NCBI RefSeq assembly: GCF_010668805.1
Contig: NZ_WUFT01000013.1
Span: 1 to 64,000, forward strand
Direction: 5' to 3'
Length of the DNA: 64,000 nucleotides
DNA from: Rhizobium phaseoli
GTDB lineage: Bacteria; Pseudomonadota; Alphaproteobacteria; Rhizobiales; Rhizobiaceae
Part shown: in pieces, positions 51,376-60,008 of the stretch
Numbering within the stretch: the first letter of the stretch is position 1
How the letters are laid out: each line of letters starts with the position of its first letter
Translations under genes and position numbers: made by a program
The notes under the pieces: generated by a model
Told to the model about the DNA's origin: nothing
The model's database searches: none
Seen by the model: only the letters and a program-made list of their open reading frames with translations

Positions 51376-51642
51376 ATGGGACAAGATACAAGCCACCTTC
51401 AGGAGCGGATGACGATTGTCGGTGATCTCGAGGCTGCGTCCTTTGTCCCCTGGATCCGGCGCCATGCCGCCAAACTCGGGCTGTGGCACAGCATATCTCA
51501 TACGAGTTCGATGCGGATCGAACTCGAGCTTTCAGGACCGGAGGATTTGATCGACATGATGGAGGTAGGGTGCTCGCTGGGGCCGATCGACGTATGGGTC
51601 GAGAGCATAGAACGCACGACGATGATCGCCGAAACGGCCTGA
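51376..51642 (+). CDS. Degenerate acylphosphatase-like small protein
   Basis: 88 residues. The pattern VGDLEAASFVPWIRRHAAKLGLW, then IELELSGPEDLIDMM, then CSLGPIDVWVESIER follows the beta-alpha-beta-beta-alpha-beta order of acylphosphatases (VxGxVQGVGFR..., EGP.., V..VE). The catalytic arginine and asparagine of that family are not in place: the VQGVGFR loop reads LEAASFV. It may be a non-catalytic relative. Start choice is uncertain (an ATG 11 codons later follows CAGGAG). No neighbour gives a role. 51643-51792 shows no further gene. Confidence 0.5.
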   Translation: MGQDTSHLQERMTIVGDLEAASFVPWIRRHAAKLGLWHSISHTSSMRIELELSGPEDLIDMMEVGCSLGPIDVWVESIERTTMIAETA

Positions 51643-51792
51643 CACCAAATGCGGTTTTTGCGATGTGCATATTATTTAATCAATGTTGCCAATGCGAAAT
51701 AACTATGCAAACGTGAGGCCTTGAGCGCAACTGCCTTGGGGCCAAGGTGGAGCGTGCTCTGCAAAACATAGTATGGTTCAGGAAGTCTAGTC

Positions 51793-52446
51793 ATGCCATC
51801 CGATCCGACCGGCTTTTGGACGCCAGTCGCCCTTTCCCGGGATCTGCCGGCCGCAACCGTCATGCCGGCCCGGACGGCATCTGGATCGATTGCCCTCTGG
51901 CGCAGCGCTTCAGGGCGTATATCGGCATCGGCGGACCGCTGTCCGCATCGTGGCATGCGTTTGTCCCATGGCTTCGTGCGCGGCGAGTCGCTCTCCTGCA
52001 TCTATCATGGCTGGAGCTATGGCCAGGCCGGAAACTGTCTGCGCATTCCCGCTCATCCGGGGCTGGCGCCGCCGGAAACCATCCGCGTCGCCACCCATGA
52101 CGTCGAGGAAGCGGGCAGCGTGATCTGGGTGGCCGTGGGCACGCCCGCTTCGAAGCCGCCAAGGCTTGACGGCCTCGTTCCCCTGCGCTCGCTGACGGCG
52201 TTTGCAGGCACTGCCGCGATCGAGGCGGCAGCCGGCGCGACGGCGAACCCTGACGGTCTTATCGAGATCGATGCATCCACCGGCAGCCTCTGTCTGCTAT
52301 TATCCGCCCAGGAAGATGGGCAGACGCTGATCCATGTGCTGCTGAAGGGTGATGTCGGCCCTGCCGCGGCCATCGGCGCTTCGCGGGCCGCCGAAAGCCT
52401 GCGCCGCCGGGCTGAGGGTCTTCAGAAACAGGAGATCGCGCGGTGA
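51793..52446 (+). CDS. Stand-alone Rieske [2Fe-2S] protein
   Basis: 217 residues. The N-terminal half is a Rieske domain with both ligand pairs: C50-P-H52 and C69-I-Y-H72 (CxH...CxxH). The C-terminal 100 residues are not a ring-hydroxylase catalytic domain (no NxxDxxHxxxxH) and not a reductase, and I do not recognise them. Its stop overlaps the GTG start of the next gene, which encodes the mononuclear-iron catalytic domain. I infer that it passes electrons to that cluster-less subunit, as the Rieske domain of NdmD does for NdmC in the caffeine pathway. A reductase is missing from the window. Confidence 0.85.
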   Translation: MPSDPTGFWTPVALSRDLPAATVMPARTASGSIALWRSASGRISASADRCPHRGMRLSHGFVRGESLSCIYHGWSYGQAGNCLRIPAHPGLAPPETIRVATHDVEEAGSVIWVAVGTPASKPPRLDGLVPLRSLTAFAGTAAIEAAAGATANPDGLIEIDASTGSLCLLLSAQEDGQTLIHVLLKGDVGPAAAIGASRAAESLRRRAEGLQKQEIAR

Positions 52447-53288
52447 GCACGCAGGCGATGATCGACGAATGGTATCCGGTCGGGCTTTTCAGTCAGCTCG
52501 ACAGCGCCGGTCGCAGGACGGCGCTGATGGGCGAGCCGATCGACGTGGCGCGCGACGCCGATGGCAATGCGCGGGTAACGGCCGGCGACGGCCGTGTTCT
52601 GCCGGTGCGCGTGCGTTACGGCCATGTCTGGTCCTCGCTCGGCGAACCGCAGAAGGAAATTTTCTCGATCCCCGAGGCCGACCAGCCCGGCCGCCGTTTC
52701 GTCGACGTCGGCGTGGTGCGCGTGCGCTGCTCGCCCCTGCGCGCCGTCGAGAACTTTCTCGACATTGCCCATTTCCCCTTCGTCCACACCGACATTCTCG
52801 GCGCAGAGCCGCACACCGAGGTTCAGAACTACAAGGTCGAGATCCGCGAGGAGGAAGACGAAGTCTGGGCAACGCAGGTGAAATTTTACCAGCCGCAGGC
52901 CGCCAAATCGGCAAGCGGCGGGATCACTACGGAGTATATGTACCGCGTGCCGGCACCGACCTGCTCCGTGCTCTACAAGACCTGCCCACCACGCCCGAGC
53001 GAGTGGGATGTCATCACCCTCTTCGTGCAGCCGCTGGCCGAGGACCTGTGCGACGTCTGGCCGTGGATGGCGCTTTTCGATGACGAGACCGCGATGACCG
53101 ATCTCATCCATTTCCAGCAGACGATCTTCCTGCAGGACCGTTCGATCCTGGAAAACCAGATCCCGCAGCTGCTGCCGCTCGATCCCGGCATGGAAATCCC
53201 GACGCGGGCCGATCTGACATCGATCGCCTACCGGCGCTGGCTGAAGCGTCACAATTATACTTACGGCGCACAGCTGGTGGCGCAATGA
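52443..53288 (+). CDS. Rieske-oxygenase catalytic subunit lacking its own Rieske centre (NdmC-like)
   Basis: 281 residues from a GTG at 52443 that overlaps the previous stop. The catalytic iron ligands are present: N104, D107, H110 and H115 in ENFLDIAHFPFVH, with the usual late acid in FLQDRSILENQ. Residues 1-70 (DEWYPVGLF..., GEPIDVARDADG..., RYGHVWSSLGEP) resemble the edges of a Rieske domain whose cluster-binding middle is gone: no CxH or CxxH occurs. Such catalytic subunits without a Rieske centre are rare; NdmC of Pseudomonas caffeine degradation is the one I know. Likely reaction: O2-dependent N-demethylation or hydroxylation of a heterocycle. Confidence 0.85.
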   Translation: MSTQAMIDEWYPVGLFSQLDSAGRRTALMGEPIDVARDADGNARVTAGDGRVLPVRVRYGHVWSSLGEPQKEIFSIPEADQPGRRFVDVGVVRVRCSPLRAVENFLDIAHFPFVHTDILGAEPHTEVQNYKVEIREEEDEVWATQVKFYQPQAAKSASGGITTEYMYRVPAPTCSVLYKTCPPRPSEWDVITLFVQPLAEDLCDVWPWMALFDDETAMTDLIHFQQTIFLQDRSILENQIPQLLPLDPGMEIPTRADLTSIAYRRWLKRHNYTYGAQLVAQ

Positions 53289-53947
53289 AGCTCTACGACT
53301 ACATTCTTTCGCCCAGCTGCTACAAGGTGCGCCTGATGGCGGCGCTGACCGGCGTGAAGCTGGAACTCCGCCCGGTGGATTTCCATCCCGGCGCCGAGCA
53401 TCGCGGCCCAGAGCTTCTCGCCCTCAATCCGGCAGGCTCCATTCCGATCCTGGAGGATGGCGATCTGATCCTGACCGAATCGTCGGCGATCCTCGTCTAT
53501 CTCGCCGCCAAGGCAGCACCCGAATGGCTTGGCAGCGGCAAGGCCGAGGAAGCGGCAAAGGTGCAGCAATGGCTGTCGTTCTCGGGCCGGCTGACCGCAA
53601 GCCTGGGCGGCGCGCGGCTTCACGAAATGCTGCTGCGGCCGGGCGATATCGACGCGCTGCAGGCCCAGGGTATTTCAGCACTTCGCGAACTCGAAGCCGG
53701 GCTCGTCGAGCAGGGTCTTCGCGGCATGCGCTTCCTTGCCGCCGACCGGCCGACAATTGCCGACATCGCCTGCTTTCCCTATGTGGCGCTGGCGCCCGAT
53801 GGGGGCGTGACGCTGGATGCCTATCCGGCCATCCGGCTCTGGTCGCGGGCGCTCCGCGCTCTCTATGGGTTTATCGAAATGCCGGGTATTCACCGGCTGC
53901 ACGAATTGAAGCCCGAACCTCATATCGAAGAACCGGGCGAGGCGTGA
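53285..53947 (+). CDS. Glutathione S-transferase-like protein (possibly NdmE-like)
   Basis: 220 residues: thioredoxin-fold N-terminus (KLYDYILSPSCYKVRLMAAL; GSIPILEDGDLILTESSAIL with cis-proline and the ES glutathione contact) and an all-helical C-terminal domain. Its ATG overlaps the oxygenase stop, so it is translated with it. In the NdmCDE complex a GST-like protein (NdmE) has a structural role, joining catalytic and reductase subunits, and I infer the same here. An ordinary GST is the alternative. Confidence 0.88.
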   Translation: MKLYDYILSPSCYKVRLMAALTGVKLELRPVDFHPGAEHRGPELLALNPAGSIPILEDGDLILTESSAILVYLAAKAAPEWLGSGKAEEAAKVQQWLSFSGRLTASLGGARLHEMLLRPGDIDALQAQGISALRELEAGLVEQGLRGMRFLAADRPTIADIACFPYVALAPDGGVTLDAYPAIRLWSRALRALYGFIEMPGIHRLHELKPEPHIEEPGEA

Positions 53948-53948
53948 G

Positions 53949-55328
53949 ATGACCGGCTATCTCCTGAAGAACTGCGCGGCCGTGATCGTCGACGAGGGCA
54001 AGGGGCCGGTCGTCCGTCGTAATGTCGATCTTCTGACCGACGGTTCGGCGATTGTGGCGATCGGCGAAAATCTGGCGGCGAACGCGATTCCCGCCGACGC
54101 GACCGTTCAGGATGCTGCCGGCTGGTTCGTCTATCCTGGCCTCGTCAACACTCACCATCATTTTTTCCAATGCTTCGTGCGCAATCGCGCAGATCTCGAC
54201 TGGACGAAGCTTTCGGTGATCGAGTGGCTGGATCGCATCTACCCGATCTTTTCGCAGCTCAACGAGGAGTGTTTTTACCACTCCTCCGTCACGGCATTGG
54301 CCGAGATGATCAAACATGGCTGCACGACGGCTTTCGACCATCAATACAATTTCCCCCGCCACGCCGGAAAACGGCTGATCGACCGCCAGTTCGAAGCAGC
54401 CGAACTGTTCGGCATGCGCTTCCATGCCGGCCGCGGCGGCAATACCCTGCCGAAGTCGGAGGGCTCGACCATCCCCGACGAGATGCTGGAAACGACCGAC
54501 GAATTCATCGCCGACTGCGCCAGGCTGATCGACACTTACCACGATGCCAAACCGTTCAGCATGCGCCAAGTCGTGGTGGCGCCCTGCCAGCCGGTGAATT
54601 GCTATCGTGAGACCTTTGCGGAATCGGTGGCACTGGCGCGTGATCGCGGCGTCATGATGCACACCCATGTCGGCGAGGGCGAAAGCCCGGTCATTCAGGC
54701 TCGCCATGGCATGCGCACGGTCGATTACCTGGAAGAGCTCGGCTTTGCCGGGCCGGACGCCTTTTATGCCCATTGCTGGGAGTTGACCCACGACGAACTG
54801 AGGACGATGGCGGCGAGCGGCACCGGCGTGGCGCACTGCCCGGAACCGGTCTATCTGGTCGGCGCCGAGGTTACCGACATTCCCGCCATGGCCGCCTTCG
54901 GCCTGCGCATTGGCCTCGGCTGTGACGGCGCTGCCTCCAACGACAATTCCAACCTGATGCACTGCCTGCACTCGGCCTATATGCTGCAGTGCCTGGTATC
55001 CTCCAGTCGCGCCCATCCTGTGCCGCCGCCCGTCGACTTCCTCGGCTACGGTACGACAGGCGGGGCGAGCCTGCTCGGCCGACGCGACATCGGTCGGCTG
55101 GCGCCCGGCATGGCTGCCGACCTGTTTGCGATCGACACCCGTCGAATGGATTATGTCGGCACGCGGCACGACCCGCTGAGCCTGATTGCCCGCGTCGGCA
55201 TCGGCATGGCGACCGATATGACGATGATCAATGGCCGCATCGTCTGGCAGAAGGGGGAATTCCCCGGTCTCGACGAGGCCAGGCTCTCTGCCGACGCCGA
55301 GGCTGCACTCGCAGCCGTGAAATTCTAA
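53949..55328 (+). CDS. Guanine/8-oxoguanine deaminase-type amidohydrolase
   Basis: 459 residues of the amidohydrolase superfamily, ATZ/TRZ-like. Metal ligands: NTHHHFFQ near residue 69, HTHVGEGES near 240, AHCWELTHDE and GLGCDGAASNDNSNLM. The lead-in KNCAAVIVD and closing MINGRIVWQKGEF are typical of the hydroxydechloroatrazine, 8-oxoguanine and guanine deaminase branch. The start follows the GST stop by one base. I infer hydrolytic deamination of a purine or related ring, in the same operon as a BMP-type importer. Confidence 0.85.
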   Translation: MTGYLLKNCAAVIVDEGKGPVVRRNVDLLTDGSAIVAIGENLAANAIPADATVQDAAGWFVYPGLVNTHHHFFQCFVRNRADLDWTKLSVIEWLDRIYPIFSQLNEECFYHSSVTALAEMIKHGCTTAFDHQYNFPRHAGKRLIDRQFEAAELFGMRFHAGRGGNTLPKSEGSTIPDEMLETTDEFIADCARLIDTYHDAKPFSMRQVVVAPCQPVNCYRETFAESVALARDRGVMMHTHVGEGESPVIQARHGMRTVDYLEELGFAGPDAFYAHCWELTHDELRTMAASGTGVAHCPEPVYLVGAEVTDIPAMAAFGLRIGLGCDGAASNDNSNLMHCLHSAYMLQCLVSSSRAHPVPPPVDFLGYGTTGGASLLGRRDIGRLAPGMAADLFAIDTRRMDYVGTRHDPLSLIARVGIGMATDMTMINGRIVWQKGEFPGLDEARLSADAEAALAAVKF

Positions 55329-55353
55329 AAACCAAAAAAGGGAACCCGTGAAC

Positions 55354-56451
55354 ATGACCAAACTGACCCGCAGAAACCTGATGACGGCCGCTGCCGCCAC
55401 CGGCCTTGCCGGCGCGCTCGGCAGCCGCCTTGCCTTCGCCGCCGACCAACCGCTCGGCATCACGCTTGTCGTCCCCTCGCCGATCGGCGACGTCGGCTGG
55501 GGGCACGCCCTTGCCGCCGGTCTCGAGCCGATCAAGGCCGCCTACGGCGACAAGGTGAAGGTCACCGTGCTTGAGAATATCGCCGAAGGCCCGGACGCCG
55601 ACCGCATCATGACCAAGACCGTCGCCGACGGAAACAAGTTCCTGATTGCCGGCTCTTTCGGCTATCAGAACGGCGCGCTGCAAATCGCCCGCCGTGATCC
55701 GAGCGTGACGGTCCTGCATGCCTCCGGCTTCCAGCTTGCCCCGAATTTCTCGCCGTTTGCCGCCAAATATTTCCAGGGCACCTATCTGCTGGGCATGGCC
55801 GCGGCAGCGCTTTCCAAGACCGGCAAGCTCGGCTCCGTCTCGGCCTTTGCCATTCCCGAGCTCATTACCTCGATTAACGCCTTTACGCTCGGTGCCCAGG
55901 CGGTAAAGCCGGATATCGAAGTTTCGGTCGTCTGGGTCAATTCCTGGTTCGACCCGGCCAAGGAGCAGGAGGCAGCCAAGGCGCTGATCGCGCAGAAGTG
56001 CGACGTGATCTTCTCCAATGCCCAAGACACGCCATCCGTCATCTCGGCCTGCGAAGACGCCGGCGTCTATGCCTTCAACCTCAACTCCTCGATGAAGAAG
56101 TATGCGCCGAAAACCTATCTCGGCTGCGTCTCGACGGACTGGTCCCCGTTCTTCAAGGCTTCGGTCGATGCCCATCTCGCCGGCACGTTCAAGGGGGCCA
56201 ATGCGTTCCTGGGCGTCGCCGACAAGGTCGTCGAAGTGGTCGACTGGCACTCTGATATTCCGGCCGACGTGATGACCAAGATCAAAGAGGTCGAGGCAAA
56301 GATCGCCGACGGAAGCTTCTCGCCCTTCACCGGGCCGATCGCCAAGGCTGACGGCAGCGAAGGTGTCGCCTCGGGCGCGACCATGGCCGACCCCGAGATC
56401 ATCGCGATGAATTGGCACGTCAAGGGCGTCTCGACGCCGCTGCCGAAATAA
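55354..56451 (+). CDS. BMP-family ABC transporter substrate-binding lipoprotein/periplasmic protein
   Basis: 365 residues from the ATG at 55354; a GTG two codons earlier has the same spacing. The N-terminus has a twin-arginine-like signal (LTRRNLMTAAAATGLAGALG, cleavage near AFA-AD). The mature part is BMP/PnrA family: PIGDVGWGHALAAGLEPIK, VLENIAEGPDADR, LLGMAAAALSKTGKLG, DVIFSNAQDTPSVISACED. Known BMP proteins bind purine nucleosides or related bases. It begins the transport part of the operon, 25 bases after the deaminase. Confidence 0.9.
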   Translation: MTKLTRRNLMTAAAATGLAGALGSRLAFAADQPLGITLVVPSPIGDVGWGHALAAGLEPIKAAYGDKVKVTVLENIAEGPDADRIMTKTVADGNKFLIAGSFGYQNGALQIARRDPSVTVLHASGFQLAPNFSPFAAKYFQGTYLLGMAAAALSKTGKLGSVSAFAIPELITSINAFTLGAQAVKPDIEVSVVWVNSWFDPAKEQEAAKALIAQKCDVIFSNAQDTPSVISACEDAGVYAFNLNSSMKKYAPKTYLGCVSTDWSPFFKASVDAHLAGTFKGANAFLGVADKVVEVVDWHSDIPADVMTKIKEVEAKIADGSFSPFTGPIAKADGSEGVASGATMADPEIIAMNWHVKGVSTPLPK

Positions 56452-56454
56452 TTC

Positions 56455-57975
56455 ATGACGACCCCGCTCCTGTCGCTGCGCGGCATTTCGAAAAGCTACG
56501 GCCAGATCCACGCCAATCAGGCAATCGATCTGGACGTGGCTCCGCAATCGATCCATGCGATCCTCGGAGAAAACGGCGCGGGAAAATCGACGCTGATGAA
56601 GCTGATCTACGGCGTCGAGCAGCCGGATGACGGAGACGTCGTCTGGGAAGGCACTCCCTTGCGCCTCGCCTCCCCGGCGGAGGCGCGGCGCAAGGGCATC
56701 GGCATGGTCTTCCAGCACTTTTCGTTGTTCGAGACCTTGACGGTCATCGAGAATATTCGGCTGGTGGTGCCGGGTCGCAAAGCTGATCTCAAGGAACGTA
56801 TCCGGACGCTTGGACGGGAGTTCGGCCTCGAAGTCGATCCGCTTGCCCATGTGCATGCTCTGTCCGTCGGCGAGCGGCAACGGGTGGAGATCCTCCGAAG
56901 CCTGATGACCAATCCGAAGCTGTTGATCCTTGACGAGCCCACCTCCGTCCTGCCGCCGCAATTGGTGGAGAAGCTTTTCGACACCCTGCGTCGGCTGCGC
57001 GACGGCGGCGTTTCCATCCTGCTGATTTCCCACAAGCTCGAAGAAATCCGGGCGATCTGTGACCGCGCGACGATCCTGCGCGGCGGACGCGTGACCGGAG
57101 ATGTCGATCCGCGCGAGCATGATGCCCATGACCTTGCCCGGATGATGATCGGCCGCGATATGCCCGCACCCATCTCGGCGCTGCCGCTGTCTGGCGGGGA
57201 AAAGCGGCTGGAGATCATCGGTCTGGACCACCAGCCGGACGATCCCTTTGCGGTGCCGCTCTCCAGCCTCAGTCTCGAAGTGCGTGCCGGCGAAATCCTC
57301 GGGATCGCCGGTATTTCGGGCAACGGCCAAAGCGAGCTTGCCGCGCTAATTTCAGGCGAGACCATGCTGGGGCGCGAACAACGCGACCGGATCTACATGA
57401 TGGGAACGGATGTCGGCAGGCTCGATGCCGCCGCGCGGCGGCAGCTCGGATTTGCCTTCGTTCCGGAAGACCGGCTCGGACGCGGCGCCGTGCCCGAAAT
57501 GTCGCTCATCCTCAACAGCCTGCTGACGGCCCATCCGCTCAAGCTTTTACGGCGTGGTCTCATCGAAAGGGCGCGGGCGATGACATTCACCAAGGATTGT
57601 ATCCGTCAGTATGATGTCCGCACATCCGGCCCGGATGCGGAAGCCGGCACCCTGTCCGGCGGCAACCTGCAGAAGTTCATTGTCGGCCGCGAAATCATGC
57701 TGTCTCCGAAATTGCTTTTCGTGGCGCAGCCGACCTGGGGCGTCGATGTCGGCGCTGCATCTGCCATCCGCAGCCGCTTGGTCGCATTGCGCAATCAGGG
57801 CATGGCGATCCTCGTCATTTCCGAGGAGCTGGAAGAACTGTTCGAACTCTGCGATTCCATTCAGGTGCTGCATCACGGCCGGCTCAGCCCGCCGCTCGCA
57901 ACGCGGGACACGAAGCCCGAGGAAATCGGCCGATACATGATCGGGGCACATACCGCGCCCGAGAAAGTCCAATAA
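56455..57975 (+). CDS. BMP-type ABC importer ATPase with two ABC domains
   Basis: 506 residues, YufO/RbsA-like. Domain 1: Walker A GENGAGKST near residue 40, signature LSVGERQ, Walker B LLILDEPTSVL. Domain 2: GISGNGQSEL in the place of Walker A and signature LSGGNLQ. The spacing between gene ends is only 3 bases to the binding protein and the stop overlaps the next start (ATGA-type), so all parts are coupled. The frame opposite (minus strand 55228-57330) is open for about 700 codons but is a shadow. Confidence 0.92.
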   Translation: MTTPLLSLRGISKSYGQIHANQAIDLDVAPQSIHAILGENGAGKSTLMKLIYGVEQPDDGDVVWEGTPLRLASPAEARRKGIGMVFQHFSLFETLTVIENIRLVVPGRKADLKERIRTLGREFGLEVDPLAHVHALSVGERQRVEILRSLMTNPKLLILDEPTSVLPPQLVEKLFDTLRRLRDGGVSILLISHKLEEIRAICDRATILRGGRVTGDVDPREHDAHDLARMMIGRDMPAPISALPLSGGEKRLEIIGLDHQPDDPFAVPLSSLSLEVRAGEILGIAGISGNGQSELAALISGETMLGREQRDRIYMMGTDVGRLDAAARRQLGFAFVPEDRLGRGAVPEMSLILNSLLTAHPLKLLRRGLIERARAMTFTKDCIRQYDVRTSGPDAEAGTLSGGNLQKFIVGREIMLSPKLLFVAQPTWGVDVGAASAIRSRLVALRNQGMAILVISEELEELFELCDSIQVLHHGRLSPPLATRDTKPEEIGRYMIGAHTAPEKVQ

Positions 57976-59074
57976 TGAGCGCTTGGTTCCCTGCTTCCGT
58001 TCCCACCCTTGTCCGCCGAGAGCGCGCCTCGCTGGCCGCGGCCCTCTGCGCACCCGTGATCGCGCTGGGGGGTGCGATCGCACTCAATCTTTGCCTCTAT
58101 GTATTGATGGGCCGCGACCCTGTCGCTGTCGTCTATGCGATGCTTTTAGAGCCCTTCCTCTCCTGGGCTTCATTTTCGGAAGTGCTGTTAAAGGCTGGGC
58201 CCCTCCTCCTCATCGCCCAGGGGCTCGCAATCGGCTTTCGCGCCAAGGTTTTCAATATCGGCGCCGAAGGCCAGTTTATTCTCGGGGCTATCTTCGCCTC
58301 CGCCATTCCGGTCTGGTTTCCCCAGGCGACGGGCCAGTGGATCTGGCCGGCGATGCTTCTGCTCGGCGCCATCGGCGGCGCGATTTGGGCGTCTCTCACC
58401 GCCTTCTGGCGGGTACGTCTCAACGCCAACGAGATCCTCGTTTCGCTGATGCTGAGCCTCGTTGCCGCGCAATTGTTGAACTATCTGCTGCTCGGCCCGT
58501 GGAAGGATCCGAACGGCTTCAACTTCCCGCAGTCGGTGATGTTTCAGTATGATGCGATGGTGCCGACCCTGATTGCCGGGACTCGCGTCAACGTCTCTTT
58601 CCTCATCACCCTCGTTTTGTCGGTTGCCGCCTGGGTCTTCATGCAGAAGAGCTTCATCGGCTACAAGCTGCAGGTCGGCGGCCTGGCGCCGAGGGCTGCC
58701 GGCTACGCCGGCTTCAGGGAAGGTTGGGCGATCTGGCTTTCGCTGCTGATCGGCGGTTTTGCCGCTGGTCTGCAGGTGCTGCCGAAGTCGCCGGTCCGCT
58801 CGGCCAGCTGCAGCGTTCGGTCGCGAGCGGCTATGGTTATGCGGCTATCATCGTCGCCTATCTCGGCGGCCTGCATCCAATCGGCATCGTGGTCTCGGCG
58901 CTGGTCATGGCTGTCATCTATATCGGCGGCGACAATGCCATGGTCTCGGCCGGCCTGCCGATCGCCGCCGTCCGTGTCTTCCAGGGCAGTCTGCTGCTCG
59001 CCTACCTGATCGCCGTCACCTTCGTGCGCTACCGTCTTGAATGGCGCCGCACCGCCCAGCGGAGCCTGCCATGA
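57975..59074 (+). pseudogene. BMP-type ABC importer permease 1 with a frameshift
   Basis: Frame one runs from the ATG at 57975 through typical YufP-like membrane segments (EVLLKAGPLLLIAQGLAIGF, KVFNIGAEGQFILGAIFA, LNANEILVSLMLSLVAAQ) to GGFAAGLQ. From 58775-58780 the family sequence resumes in another frame: AAEVAGPLGQLQRSVASGYG, AIIVAYLGGLHPIGI and so on to TGA at 59072-59074. One G appears lost in CAGGTGCT (58773-58780); restoring it gives LQGAAEVAGPLGQL and a 366-residue permease. The next gene's ATG overlaps the restored stop, which shows that the second frame is the true end. It may be a real mutation or a sequence error. Confidence 0.8.
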
Positions 59075-59982
59075 ACGCCATCGAGTTCATTCTTGCCGGC
59101 ATGCTTGCGGCTGCGACACCGTTTCTTCTGGCGGCACTCGGCGAATTGGTGGCCGAGCGCGCCGGTGTCCTCAACCTCGGGGTCGAGGGATTGATGGCCT
59201 TTGGCGCCGTGCTCGCCTTCATCGTCGTCTACCAGGGCGGCGGGCATCTCCTGGGCTTCATCGCTGCAGGGCTCGGCAGCGCTGCCCTTTCCCTGTTTTT
59301 TGCCTTCGTCACGCTCGGGTTCCGGGCAAACCAGGTGGCCGCCGGCCTTGCCATCGGCATTCTTGGCCAGGGCCTCTCGGCGCTTTTCGGCAAGACCTAT
59401 GAAAGCCTGACGGTCAAAGGTCTTTCAAAGCTCGCTCTTCCGGGGCTGTCGGAACTGCCGGTCGTCGGCGGTCTTTTCGTCCAGGACATCGTCGTGTGGA
59501 TTTCGCTCGTTGCGACCCTCGCTCTCTGGGCCATACTTGCCTACACCAAGCTTGGTCTCATCGTCCGGGCCGTCGGTGAGAACCCGAAGGCGGCCCACGC
59601 TATCGGCTATTCGGTGATATCGGTCCGTATCCTCGCCATCGCCTTCGGCGGCGCGATGGCCGGCTTCGCCGGTGCCTATGCGTCGGTGGTCTACACACCA
59701 CTCTGGGCCGACGGAATGATCGCCGGACGCGGCTGGATCGCCATCGCTCTGGTCGTCTTCGGGACCTGGCTCACCGGTCGCATCTTTCTCGGCGCCTGCC
59801 TGTTCGGCGCAGTCTCGCTGATGGGTCTTGCAGCCCAGGCAACCGGGCTGGACGTTCCCTCGCAGCTGCTGTCGAGCCTGCCCTATCTCGTCACGATCAT
59901 CGTGCTCGGCATCATCTCCGCCGATCGCCGCCTGCTGAAATTGAACGGCGTCGCTTCATTGGGCGAACCATTCGAGCGATAG
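59071..59982 (+). CDS. BMP-type ABC importer permease 2
   Basis: 303 residues from the ATG at 59071, overlapping the stop of permease 1 (ATGA). Hydrophobic YufQ-like: LAAATPFLLAALGELVAERAGVLNLGVEGLMAFGA at the start, FVTLGFRANQVAAGLAIGILGQGLSAL, and AVGENPKAAHAIGYSVISVR, the cytoplasmic loop that meets the ATPase. It closes the operon. Confidence 0.92.
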   Translation: MNAIEFILAGMLAAATPFLLAALGELVAERAGVLNLGVEGLMAFGAVLAFIVVYQGGGHLLGFIAAGLGSAALSLFFAFVTLGFRANQVAAGLAIGILGQGLSALFGKTYESLTVKGLSKLALPGLSELPVVGGLFVQDIVVWISLVATLALWAILAYTKLGLIVRAVGENPKAAHAIGYSVISVRILAIAFGGAMAGFAGAYASVVYTPLWADGMIAGRGWIAIALVVFGTWLTGRIFLGACLFGAVSLMGLAAQATGLDVPSQLLSSLPYLVTIIVLGIISADRRLLKLNGVASLGEPFER

Positions 59983-60008
59983 AGCATCATGCGGAAGGGT
60001 GTCAGCCG

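Noticed and set aside
55228..57330. Open frame of about 700 codons on the minus strand opposite the BMP importer genes
   Set aside because: The plus strand carries complete signal peptide, Walker and signature motifs in coupled genes; the minus frame is arginine/glycine-rich with no family pattern, a shadow of GC-rich codon use.
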